From assembly GCF_009759665.1 (NCBI RefSeq), contig NZ_WQNE01000001.1, forward strand, positions 434,001 to 498,000: a DNA stretch of 64,000 nucleotides. The letters run 5' to 3'. The DNA is from Bradyrhizobium cajani. GTDB lineage: Bacteria > Pseudomonadota > Alphaproteobacteria > Rhizobiales > Xanthobacteraceae. Below are positions 8,663 to 20,200 of the stretch, piece by piece; positions within the stretch are counted from its first letter, which is position 1, and every line of letters starts with the position of its first letter. The notes under the pieces were generated by a model. It had not been told where the DNA came from, did not search any database, and saw only the letters and a program-made list of their open reading frames with translations. Made by a program: the position numbers and the translations under genes.

Positions 8663-9902
8663 TTTCGCGTTTGCAAACGATATCCGGGCTGCCGCTGCGC
8701 TTCGCGCGCCGCGCACATCGCGTATGTTGCTGGCAGCATCCCTCGCCCTGCTCGCGACATTCCTGACCTGGGCCCATTTCGCCGTGCTCGACGAGGTCAA
8801 GCGGGGAAATGGCCGCGTCGTACCGTCGCGGCAGATCCAGGTGGTGCAGTCGCTCGAAGGCGGCATCGTCGGCGATATCCTCGTTCAGGAAGGGGCGATC
8901 GTCCAGCAGGGACAATCCCTCATGCGTATCGACGACACCAAATTCGCCTCCGAGTTCGGCGAGATCAGGGAACGGCGGGCCGCGATGGCCGCGCGCGTCG
9001 CCCGGCTGGAAGCCGAAGCCAGGGGCAAGAGCGAGCTGGTCTTTCCCGATCAACTCGATCAGGTCGTGCCTTCGGCCGTGGCTGCGGAAAGCAGCGTCTT
9101 CAAGATGCGCGGGCAAAAGCTTGCCCAGGATGTCGACGTCCTGAATCAGCAGGTCACGCGGCTGACCGGCACCCTCAAATTGCTGGACCGCGAATTGGCT
9201 CTGACGCGCAAGCTGTACGAGCAGAAAGTCGTGCCGGAGATCGAGATGTTGCGCCTCGACCGGCAGGCGACCGAGATGAGAGGGCAACTTGCGGAAGCCC
9301 AATCCAAGATCGCGAGCACGGTCTCGTCTTTCCGCTCCCAGGCGGACGAGGACCTTGCCAAGTCCAAAGGCGACCTGGCCGTGCTCGACGAAAATATCAA
9401 ATCGGCGCAGGACCGCGTTCGTCGAACCGACCTGAAGGCGCCGGTGCATGGCATCGTCAACAAGCTGAACGTGACCACCGTTGGAGCGGTCGTGCAGCCC
9501 GGTGCCAATGTGATGGATATCGTTCCGCTCGACGACACCCTGCTGGTCGAAGGCCGCATCAAGCCCCAGGACATCGCCTTCATCCGGCCCGGCCAGGACG
9601 CCGTGGTGAAGATCTCGGCCTACGATTCCTCCGTCTACGGCTCGCTGAAGGGCAAGGTCGAGCGGATCAGCGCCGACACCATCGTCGACGAAAAGGCCGA
9701 AAAGACGCCGGAGCGCCAGGAGAGCTTCTACCGCGTCATGGTGCGGACGGAGAAGAACCATCTGGGCACGGAGCAGAAGCCGCTTCCGATCATCCCCGGC
9801 ATGGTCACGACGGTCGAAGTGCTGACCGGCGAGAAATCCGTGCTCGACTATCTGGTAAGGCCGGCCCGCACCCTGCGCGACGAAGCCCTGCGCGAGCGTT
9901 GA
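8652..9902 (+). CDS. HlyD-family type I secretion periplasmic adaptor (LapC-like)
   Basis: A 416-residue membrane-fusion protein linking the ABC exporter to the TolC-type channel. There is one transmembrane helix at about residues 25-45, then the conserved start of the lipoyl/barrel-sandwich half (QVVQSLEGGIVGDILVQEG), a coiled-coil hairpin at about residues 105-250, the second lipoyl half (LKAPVHGIVNKL) and a beta-barrel ending with the HlyD tail. Its start overlaps the ABC gene by 11 bases, so both are co-translated. It completes a tripartite type I system beside its probable substrate, the giant adhesin. Confidence 0.93.
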   Translation: MSSDFAFANDIRAAAALRAPRTSRMLLAASLALLATFLTWAHFAVLDEVKRGNGRVVPSRQIQVVQSLEGGIVGDILVQEGAIVQQGQSLMRIDDTKFASEFGEIRERRAAMAARVARLEAEARGKSELVFPDQLDQVVPSAVAAESSVFKMRGQKLAQDVDVLNQQVTRLTGTLKLLDRELALTRKLYEQKVVPEIEMLRLDRQATEMRGQLAEAQSKIASTVSSFRSQADEDLAKSKGDLAVLDENIKSAQDRVRRTDLKAPVHGIVNKLNVTTVGAVVQPGANVMDIVPLDDTLLVEGRIKPQDIAFIRPGQDAVVKISAYDSSVYGSLKGKVERISADTIVDEKAEKTPERQESFYRVMVRTEKNHLGTEQKPLPIIPGMVTTVEVLTGEKSVLDYLVRPARTLRDEALRER

Positions 9903-10117
9903 GACTTCGGCAAGGTTAACAGGGCGCAAAGGCCGCGGCGATAATTTGCCGATCCGGCGCAGCGCGGAATTGACCGCCTTCGCGACAAGGCCGTCACCCT
10001 CCTCCCGTTTTAACCTCACCTAAGCGTCGCAGCCTCAGTCTCGATCCGACAACAGGATCGGGGCGTGGATCGACGCGACAGACGTTGACGACGCTCCCGG
10101 CGCAGGGGACGTCGTCT

Positions 10118-11158
10118 ATGACACTGCATTGGGAATTGCAGCGGAAAGGCCTGTGCGCGCTCGGCGCAGCGCTGGCTGCCTTGATCGTTGCGGGCGTGAC
10201 ATCGCCTGCGCGGTCCGATGAGGTCTCGGCACAGGACGCCTTGGCACAGGACACGTTGGCGCAGGACACCCAGGACACTCTCGCGCCCGGCATCGACGTG
10301 GCCGCGCGCGCTCCGGCAACGTTCTTCCGCATCAACGACGTGCTGGCGAAGCTCGATGCGATGCGCGGCCGCGGACCGAAGGCCGTCCGCCTCGCCGCGC
10401 TCACGCCTTCCAATATCGCGACCGACGCAGCCCCCGAGCCCAGGCCCGCGCCGGCAAAAGGTGACGAGCCGTTCGGCCTCTTCACCTTCCGCGCGCCCGA
10501 GGGTCTCCTGTGGCAGAAGTGGCGGGGACTGGAGGCCAAGCTGACCAGGGACGCCGAGACGATGAGGCGATGCGAGGCTGATGCTGCCAATTGCCCCTCG
10601 AATGCCGCGCAGTTCCTGCGCTTGGTCGGCGCCGTCAAATCGAAATCGGGACGCGCAAGGCTCGATGAAGCCAACCGCGCGGTCAACATGGTCGTCCGCT
10701 ACGTCAGCGACTATGCGCAGCACGGCGAGGCCGATCGCTGGAGCTCGCCGCTGGAGACCTTCGCCACCGCGAAGGGCGACTGCGAGGATTATGCGATCGC
10801 GAAATACGTCGCGCTGCACGAAGCCGGGTTTCCGCGCGAGGATCTGCGCCTCGTGCTGGTCCGCGACCGCGCCGTGCGGCAGGACCACGCCGTGCTCGCC
10901 GCGCGCATCGAGGGCCAATGGCTCGTCCTCGACAACCGGCGCTCCGAGCTGATCGAGGAGTCCGGTGCGACCAACCTGGCGCCGCTGTTCGCGATCGACC
11001 ACGCCGGCGTTCATCTGTTCGCCGCGCCCTATGCCCAGCGCCAGCTGGCCGGCCCCGCGGAAGCGGCGCCCGCAGCCAGCGGCGAAGGCACCGCGTGGGG
11101 CAATGTGGACATCGCTGCCGGCGCTGCCTGGCCCGGCGCCCTTCCGCTGCTGATGTGA
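10118..11158 (+). CDS. lapG: LapG-type periplasmic cysteine protease (transglutaminase-like, BTLCP family)
   Basis: A 346-residue secreted protein with signal peptide (residues 1 to about 33) and a bacterial transglutaminase-like cysteine peptidase domain. The catalytic triad is visible: Cys222 in GDCEDYAI, His257 in DHAVL, Asp272 in WLVLDN, with spacing like that of LapG. In the known Lap system this calcium-dependent protease cuts the N-terminal di-alanine site of LapA and releases the adhesin. Here the neighbouring adhesin has a matching PAAG site. The ATG at 10118 is preferred over an upstream TTG at 10085 because it starts the signal peptide and has AGGGG upstream. A stretch of imperfect AQDT repeats follows the signal peptide. 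About 215 bases separate it from hlyD. Confidence 0.88.
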   Translation: MTLHWELQRKGLCALGAALAALIVAGVTSPARSDEVSAQDALAQDTLAQDTQDTLAPGIDVAARAPATFFRINDVLAKLDAMRGRGPKAVRLAALTPSNIATDAAPEPRPAPAKGDEPFGLFTFRAPEGLLWQKWRGLEAKLTRDAETMRRCEADAANCPSNAAQFLRLVGAVKSKSGRARLDEANRAVNMVVRYVSDYAQHGEADRWSSPLETFATAKGDCEDYAIAKYVALHEAGFPREDLRLVLVRDRAVRQDHAVLAARIEGQWLVLDNRRSELIEESGATNLAPLFAIDHAGVHLFAAPYAQRQLAGPAEAAPAASGEGTAWGNVDIAAGAAWPGALPLLM

Positions 11159-11167
11159 GACAAAAAG

Positions 11168-11192
11168 AAAGCGGCTCTCATCGAGCCGCTTT
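11168..11192. terminator. Bidirectional hairpin terminator between lapG-type gene and adhesin gene
   Basis: AAAGCGGCTC (11168-11177), a five-base loop, and GAGCCGCTTT (11183-11192) form a perfect 10-bp stem. It begins 10 bases after the protease stop and lies 28 bases beyond the adhesin stop on the other strand. The A-run before and T-run after the stem let it act in both directions, as expected between convergent genes. Confidence 0.85.
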
Positions 11193-11219
11193 CCAGGATC
11201 GTTGGTACCGGCCTGACCG

Positions 11220-14200
11220 CTAGGCCTGTGCCGCGTGGTTCACCTGCAGGTCGTTGTCGATAAACAGCGTGGCCGCAGGGCCGGCAGTCGAGACCCATTG
11301 GTGGAAGACTTGCCCCCCTGCCGATGTGTAGGTCGTCGCGGTTTCGGAGAAGTTTGTCAGCTCGACGTCGTCGCCTGCCGATCCGATCACGAACAGCGTA
11401 TTGGCCGTGCCCGTCTGGCTGTTGATCGCGCCTGCCCCGCCCGTGAAGGTAACCACATTGGCAGCGGTCAGCCCGTGCAATTCGGTGCCGAACGAGCTGC
11501 TGGCAGACGCCTCTGCGGTAAGCAGGATCGCTTCCAGGTTGGACAGGTTCTCCGTCGACAGATCGACGTCGTACAACCGGACGCCGTTGGTGACGTGCGA
11601 ATTGGCGGAGGAAAGACCGCCGGTCGGCGCGCCGCTCACCTGGAAGGAGGTATTGTAGATCGCCCCCTCATCGATACGCAGAATGTCGAACCCGGCGTCG
11701 CCGTTGACGCTGGTATCGTTCGTATCGAACACGATGACGTCGTTCTTGCTGCCGCCCGTGATCGTGTCAGCGCCGGCGCCTCCGTTCAGGAACGTATTCC
11801 CGCCCCCGCCGGCCAAGGTGTCATTGCCACTAAATCCATAGACATAGTTGCCGTTGACGCTGGTGCCGGCCAGCGAATTGGCGAGATCAGATCCATCCTG
11901 CGAGTTCACATAGGTGTCCGAGTTGTGACTACCGTCCGGAACGATCTCTGATGTCAGCGCTTCCGCGGTGCTGCCGGTCAGCAGATATTCGATCTTGGTG
12001 GTGGCACCGCTGGCCTTGTCCATCGTAACGCCATTCAACTTGAAATCGGTGACGTTGATCTGGGTCGTGGCGGTAAAGGCGGCCTCCAGGACGACCTCGA
12101 ACGTATGCGTCCCCGTGATATTGAAGCCTGCATCGCCCGTGAAGGTGGACGCCTGGCCCTGACCTTGGAACGTCAGGAGCTGCGCGAACGCATCCAGAGG
12201 CTGCGCCTCGTCGATGAAGCTGAGAATCGCCTCCTGCACAGTATTGTTCGTGTTGGTCTTGAAGGCGCCCGTCAGCAGCCTCGCGGCCGGAATGGCCGTG
12301 CTGTCGACAAACGTGGCCACGTTGTCGGTGGTCAGTTCGGCGTTGGATACCCCCACGCCGCCACCGGACAAGGTGGCTTCCGTCGAAGTTGCCGTGATGC
12401 TGAAGTTCAAATTGTCCGGCAGCGCGCCTGTCGACGGCGCCATCACGGCGATGCTCAGGTCGATCGTCGCCGTCTGGCCTGCATTCGGGTTCAACGCGGT
12501 ATCATTGGGAACGATGATGTGGATGTTACCGGTCCCGCTGCTGTAGGTGTAGCTGAAATTCGTGCTGACACCGTTGTAGGTCCCGGCGATGGTGCCGCTG
12601 GCCGCCAGGCTGGCCGTGAAGCCGGTCTGTAGGTGGATATCCAGCACGTGGGTCTCCGACCCGTCGTGCACGTCCCCGAACATCGCCTTGACCTGCAGCG
12701 ACCCGGTCTCGCCATTGCTGAATGCCGAGTTGGAGTCGCTCGCCGAGTCCTTGACGAAGATGATGTGCGACTGGCCGGTCACCGGCGCCGGCGCATCCGC
12801 GACGGCGTCGACGTAGATCGTGCCCGGGGTTGCCGCGCTGGTGGCTGTCGTTGCCCCCTGCGCGGCCGTCGCCGTCATCGAAATGACGGCGTCCACGTCG
12901 CTGTTAAGGGGCGGCGACATGAGCACCGCTGCCGTTACGGCCGCACCATCGGCCGCACCCGTGATGTTGATGGTCAACACACCGCTGCTGAACGAGGCGC
13001 TGCTGACCGAGGCGGTGCCACCGCCTCCCGTGAGCGCGAGGTTGGCGGCTGTCGCATCGACCGTCCACCCGGCGAGACCGGAGACGACGATCTGCGTGAC
13101 GTGCGAGCTGCTGCCGACGCTCGCGGTGAACTGGATTCCCTCCTGCGTGTCTTCGGGCAAGCCGTTGTTCGGCCCGATGGCAATCGTCGGTGAATAGACG
13201 ACCGGAACGGTCGTCGTTCCCGCGGTCAGCAACTGCTCGTATTGACCGCCACCGCTGACACTGTCGATGGAATCGGCGATCGAGGCCTGGTTGGTGATCT
13301 CCGCGTCGGAGTAGGTCCTGGTGACCGAACCGCTGCTCGCATTCGCAGCGATCATGACGTGTTCGCCGTTGCTCAGCAGGACGTCCAGCGGCGAGTTCGG
13401 CGTGAACGGGCTCAGCCCGCTCGACAGCGTCACGGTATAGGTGATCGACCCGCCGTATTCCGAGATGCTCGTGGTGGAGGTGGTGAGCGTGGCGGTGACC
13501 GGGTTGAGGGTGTCGGTGACCTGTGCCGTCGCGGTGCCAGTGCCGACCACCAGGTTCTCGAAATTGCCGCCGGTCGCATTGCTGATCGTCGCCGTCAGCT
13601 GCGAGCCGTCGAGATAGACGTCCTCGCCGTTCCCCGACGGGATCGTCAGCGTTCCCGTCGTCTGGCCGTCTCCGATCGTGATGATACCCTGGTCCGTCGT
13701 GATGACCGTGTCGCCATGCGAGACGTTCGACAGCGTCGCCGTGAACACGTAGTTCGCGATCGCGCCTTCCTGCACCGTCGAGGCACTCAGGTTCACCGTC
13801 GTCGTGTCGATGGTATCGCCGACATGCGCCGTCGCCGACCCGGTCCCGACCACCAGGTTCTCGAAATTGCCGCCGGTCGCATTGCTGATCGTCGCCGTCA
13901 GCTGCGAGCCGTCGAGATAGACGTCCTCGCCGTTCCCCGACGGGATCGTCAGCGTGCCCGTGGTCTGGCCGTCTCCGATCGTGATGATGCCCCGGTCGGT
14001 CGTAACGACCGTATCACCATGGGAGACGTTCGACAGCGTCGCCGTGAACACATAGTTCGCGATCGCGCCTTCCTGCACCGTCGAGGCACTCAGGTTCACC
14101 GTCGTCGGGTCGAGCGTGTCGGTGACTTGTGCCGTCGCCGACGCGGTGCCGATCGTCAGCTTCTCGAAGTTGCCGCCCGTCGCGCTGCTGATCGTCGCCG

Positions 14201-17200
14201 TCAGCTGCGAGCCGTCGAGATAGACGTCCTCGCCGTTCCCCGACGGGATCGTCAGCGTGCCCGTGGTCTGGCCATCGTGGATCGTGATAGTGCCCCGGTC
14301 GGTCGTAACGACCGTATCACCATGGGAGACGTTCGACAGCGTCGCGGTGAACACGTAGTTCGCGCTCGGCCCTTCCTGCACCGTCGAGGCGCTCAGGCTC
14401 ACCGTCGTGTCGTCGACCGTGTCGTTGACCGTCAACGTCGCGGTGCCGTATTTGGTGAAGTCGACCTTCTCGAAATTGCCGCCAGAGGTGCTGGCGATCC
14501 AGATCAAGCTCGTATCGCCATCCAGATAGACATCGTCGCCCTGGGCTGGCTGCGGATCCGACGACGCCGTCAGGTGTCCGGGTTCGAAGGTGATCTCCAC
14601 GCCATTATTCAACGTCACCGTGAACGTCGTAAGCGACGCATAATCCATATGCGCCGAGTAGACGACCGTCTCGTTTTCCAGCACCACGACGTTGTGCAGC
14701 GTCACGAAGTTGGTGGTGATGGTGTCGTTGATGTGTGCCGTCGCCGATCCAGTCCCGACCACCAGGTTCTCGAAGTCGCCGCCGGTGGCGTTGGTGATCG
14801 TCGCCGTCAGGCTCGTGCTATCGAGATACGGATCCTCGCCGTTCGGCGGGACCGGCGCCACGGTCAGCGTTCCGATAGTCTGGCCATCGTGGATCGTGAT
14901 GGTGCCCCGGTCTGTGGTGACGATCGTATCGCCGTGCGAGACATTCGACAGCGTCGCCGTGAACACGTAGTTCGCGCTCGGCCCTTCCTGCACTGTCGAG
15001 GCGCTTAGGCTCACCGTCGTGTCGTCGACCGTGTCGTTGACCGTCAACGTGGCGGTGCCATACTTCGTGAAGTCGACCTTCTCGAAATTGCCGCCAGAGG
15101 CGCTGGCAATCCAGACCTGGGTTGACCCACCATCCAGGTACACGTCCTCGCCCTGCGCGGGCTGCGGACCCGACGATGCCGTCAGGTGACCGGGATCGAA
15201 GGTGATCACCACCCCATTGTTCAGCGTTACCGTGAATGGAGTATCGATCGGCGCGTAGTCCAGCTGCGCCGTGTAAACGATCGTCTGGTTCTCGAGCACC
15301 ACGACGTCGTGCAGCGTCACGAAGTTGGTGGTGATGGTGTCGTTGATGTGTGCCGTCGCCGATCCAGTCCCGACCACCAAGCTCTCGAAGTTGCCGCCGG
15401 TGGCGTTGGTGATCGTCGCCGTCAGGCTCGTGCTATCGAGATACGGATCCTCGCCGTTCGGCGGAACTGGCGCCACGGTCAGCGTTCCGATGGTCTGGCC
15501 GTCATGGATCGTGATGGTGCCCTGGTCGGTCGTGATGACCGTATCGCCGTGCGAGACGTTCGACAGCGTCGCTGTGAACACGTAATTCGCCGACGGCCCT
15601 TCCTGCACCGTCGAGGCGCTCAGGTTCACCGTCGTCGGAGTGTCGGTGTCGTTAACCGTCACCGTCGCCGTGTCGGTGGTGTCCAAGAGCTCGTAGTTGC
15701 CGCCGGTCGCGCCGGTGACCGAGACAGGGTAGCTCCCGTGATCGACATAGGGGTCATCGCCCTGCACCGCGAACGGCGTCGAGGTGCCGGTGGTCTGACC
15801 CGCATGGATCGTGATCGTCGCGCCGTTGCTCAGGGTCAGCACGAGGTCACTGCCTTGCGGGGCATGATCCACACTGGCCGAGATCGTCGCCGTGCCGACG
15901 CCCTCGTTCACCGTGACGTCGTTCAACGTCACCTTGGTCGGGTCGCTGTCGTCGGTGACCACGAAGGATATCGTCGATCCCGACTTATCGCCGTCACCAT
16001 CGGTAACGGTGTACGTGAAGTTCGCGGGGCCGCCGGTCTTGTAGACGTCGTCGGGCTGCGCAACGAACTTGTAGGCGCCGTCCGCGGTGACCTGGAGACT
16101 GCCGTGAGCGATCGAGATCGCCTGGGAATACCCGTCATTGCCGAAGGACAGGTTCGCCCCGTTGATCTGCGTGACGGTCGCACCGTCGGCACCCGGATCG
16201 AAATCGAGCTGCCCCGTGACCGGCGCAGACCCTTCGGGAACGTTCTGCGACGCTACCGCAAATGCATGCGGACCGTCGTCCTGGAAGTTGATGTGAAGCC
16301 CGGCCGGCGAAACGGCGTGGGCGGTATCGCCATCGCCGTCGGTCGCGGTCGCCGAAATATACACGAGGCCGTTCGTGATCGAGACCTCGTCGTCGTAGGC
16401 CGCGGGCGTCGAGCCATCGAGATTGTGGGCGATCGCCGCAAACTGGGCGACCCACAGATGCCCGTCGGTGCCGACATAGAGCGCGAACACCTTCTCGCCG
16501 GTCTGGAAGTTGTTGCTGTCGACGCCCCAGACGATGTTCGGGTTGGTGCTATCCGTGAACAGGAAGATGTCGTGGTTGCCGACCGTGGTGTTCAGCCCGG
16601 AATCCTGGCCGGTGAAGCCGCCACCGGTGGAATTCGTCAGCTGATAGGACACTCCTCCGGCCGGGCCGGGTCCATCCGTGCCGAAATCGGGCGTCGTGAA
16701 CAGGGTGCTGGCGGCGCCGGTCGACTCTGCGTAGCCGAGAACGGTGACGATATTGGCGGCAACAATCGCGCCGGTCAGCACGCTCGGAGCCGTCGCGGGA
16801 TTGACGTCGTTCTCCGGATTCGGGCCGGATTGCGGAGCAAACCCCGCGCTCTCGTCATGGGTGACGCTGAGCGTGGCGGGCGCGCAAACGACGGACGAGA
16901 TGCCGCTCACCGAGAACGGATGACCGACATTGACCTCTTCAGGATCATTCGGGTCGGTCGGAAGCGCCGGCTGGCTGTTCGGCGTGCTCGAGAACGCGAC
17001 GTTGTCGTAGTTGGAGATGACGAGACGATTGAAATCGGCGGTCGTGTTGACCGTGACGGTCGCCCCCTCGTTCAGGCCGACGATGACGACGCCGACGAGC
17101 GTGCTGCCGTTATAGACCGGAATCTTGGTGTAGCTGAGATCTCCGGTGACGGTGACGTCGTTCAGCGTGATCGCCAGCGGACTGCCGTCGTCGTTGAAGT

Positions 17201-20200
17201 TGTTGTTGTCGTTGGCGCTGAACACCTGGACGAAGACCGTCGCCGTGTTATTCGCGCTGCCCTGGATCTGGTGGATCGTGAACGAGGCCGCGTCGACTTC
17301 GTAATGCCCGTTATACGCAAAGGTGCCGGGGAACGTGACGTTGTTGACGAAGTCGAGCCGCAATATTTCCGCAGGCTGGTCGTTGCCTCCGTGGACCTCA
17401 TGGCCCTCGATCGACTGGTTGCCGACGCCGATATCGTTGCCCGTCGTATTGATCGTGTTCGGGTTCGGACCATTGCCTTGACCGACGCCGGACAACAGCA
17501 CGTCCTGGTCGCCCGGACCATCGAGACCGCGCTGGTCGACGTTGCCAGCCTTGATGCCGACATAGGTGAGCGGCGTATCGACGCAATCCTCCGAAGCGGA
17601 AATCGTCGGACCGGAATCGTCGATGGAGACGATGGAGTGGCCATTGTCGATGAGAGTAGCGGTGGCCGACTTCGTGACATGGTCACCATCGCCGTCCGTC
17701 ACCGTTACGGTCAGCTTCACGCCGACGCTCTGGCCGGCAATCGCCGTCAGCAACGAGATCGGTTCATCGAACAGTGACGGATTCTCGGGCAACCGGGATC
17801 CAGCCGGTTCCGACGCATCGTGATCGATCGGCAGGAATTGATCGACCACGAGCTGCGCCGTGGCCGGATCGGTCGAGCTCAACGAGATGCGCAGGACGAC
17901 GGCGTCGTCGCCTGTGAACTGCGTATCGTGGCCGATACGGCCGACGATCTGACCGCCCTCGAGCGTCAGCCAGACGGTCCGGTGGGCCACCGACGTGCCG
18001 TCGAGTGGACTATCAGCGAGCGCGGTCACAACGAGGTTGGTCTTGATCCCACCCGCTCCGGGCGCGCCGGTCAGGACCAGGCTGAGCGCGGACGTGACGG
18101 GATTGGCCAAAGCGGGACCATCGGCGCCGTAATTGATCACCGCATTGGTGAACAATGGGGCGAGCAGTCCCTCACCCGACTTCAGCTCGCCGATCTCAGC
18201 CGTCGAGGCTGCGTCCGTCGTGAACGTCACGGTGACGTTGGCCGTGTCGTCGGCGGTCCCATTCGGCGCTCCGCCGCCCGACTCGCCCTCACCGAGGTTG
18301 TACTGATCCGGCGGCGAGCCGTCCTGACCGATGGTCTCGTCCAGGTTCAGCTGAAGCGCGACGAACTCCGGCTCCGTCACGTCCGTGCCGATCGTCAGCT
18401 TCGGGCCGTCGTCGTTGAAGTGGATCCGGTCCGAAATATCCGCCGATGCGGACGACGTGTCGCCGTCGCCGTCCTTGATGGTCACGACAGCCGAGATAGA
18501 GCCCGCGGCCAGCGAAACCTGGTCGTTCGGATTCGAGGCGTTGAAGTGATGGAGCGAGAGATATTCGACCACCGACACCTTGCCCGTGTCCGGATCGATC
18601 GCAACCGCAAATGCGGTCTTGCCGGTCAGTTCGGGATGAACATTATCCTGCCCCACCGTGCCGATCACGCGGCCGGCGCTGTCCAGTGACAACGTAATCG
18701 CCGTTCCGTCCGTCAACGTCACGCCGGAGTCGGTTGAGTTCAGCTCAAGCGAATAGGTGATTGCAGCGGTCGGGTCGGGCCCGTCGACACCGAAATACGG
18801 CAGGATGCTCAGCGCCGCGCCGCTGCTGGTCGCATAGGCGAGCACCGACCCGGGCTCGTCCGGATCATCGCCGGGGTTCGCAACGCCCGTAAAGATCGCC
18901 AGCGGGCCATCGACGTCGTTGGCCTGGTTGTTCGGGGTCTCGTCCGCGGTCACCCCGAAATTGTGCGGCACCGTCGCCAACACCAGCGGGCCGTCGTCCT
19001 CGAACTGGATGTCACCGCCAATGTTGGCGGAGGCCGATGCGCGGTCGCCGTCACCGTCGGTGACCGTGACCGTTGCCTTGACCTGACCAAGCGCATTCGC
19101 GAGCGAAACGGCCTCGTCGATATCGCCGTCGACATCGGCGCTGTCATGGTGAAGCGAAACGTACTGGACGACGGACACCTTGCCGCTGATCGGATCGATC
19201 GCAATCGCAAAGGCGGCGGGATCGTTGCCAGTGTTGGTCACACCCGTGTCGGCGTCGGAACCGTCGTAACGGCCGACGATCAGGCCGCCCTCCAGGAACA
19301 GGAAGATCTCCTTCCCTCCTGTCGTCGTGATGCTGGAATCGATCGGACCGGTCGTGCTGTTGCCCTGCGCGTCGGTCAGAGTCAGCGAGAAGACCTTGGC
19401 GCCGGTCTTGGCCGCGCCGTCGGTACCGTAATCGACATTTTCGATGGTGAGTGCGGCGACATCGCTCTTCGCGTAACCGATGGGAAGACCGAAGGGAACC
19501 TGCGGGTCGTGTCCGGGATTGCTGACGCCATTGAAGACCGGCGTGAACAGGATGTCGTTGTCGTCGCCGAACGGCGGGCTTTGCAACAGCAGGGTCTCGT
19601 CGTGGACGACGGCAAAGCCTGCCGTCACGGACACCGTCACCGTCGGACCGTCGTCGTCGAAGGCGATGAACGATTTCTCGTTGCCAATCAGAGTGACCTG
19701 AACCGACGAGCTGGTCTGGTCGCCATCGCCGTCGATGGCTGTGGTGGTGAGATCGAGCTTGAGGGTGCCGTTCCCGATGAGGCGCAGGATCGCCTGCTCA
19801 TCGAATTGCGACGGATTCTCGGTGCCGCCATGATCGATCGGCAGGAACTGGTCGACAGTAATCGTCGCCGCCGAGGGATCGGTGGCGTCGTCCAGGGTGA
19901 TGCGGAAGGCGACATATTCATGCGCGGCAGTACCGTCACCGACGATCCGCCCCTCGAGCGTATTGTCGTCGACCTGAACCAGCACGATGGCGCGCTGTGA
20001 AGCCGTGAGGTTCGCGAGCGGCGAGCCGACCAGCGCCGTGGCGGTGAGGTTCGTATCGACCGTGTCGCTGGAAAGCACGAGCTTGAGCACGTTGCTGGTG
20101 CCGCCCTTGGCGCCGGGGCCATCAGTTCCGAAATCGGGAATGGCCGCGTCAAACAGCTCGGCAAGCTCACCCGCGGTGGTCGACAACTCGCCGATGGCCT

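Noticed and set aside
13500..15700. Regularly spaced identical blocks considered as a CRISPR array
   Set aside because: The period is 303 or 615 bases and lies in frame inside an adhesin gene; there are no short repeats with unique spacers and no cas genes.
13242..17777. Two long plus-strand frames (588 and 863 codons) opposite the adhesin
   Set aside because: They arise from the repetitive coding strand of the adhesin; their repeats mirror the adhesin repeats, have no ribosome site and no recognisable fold.
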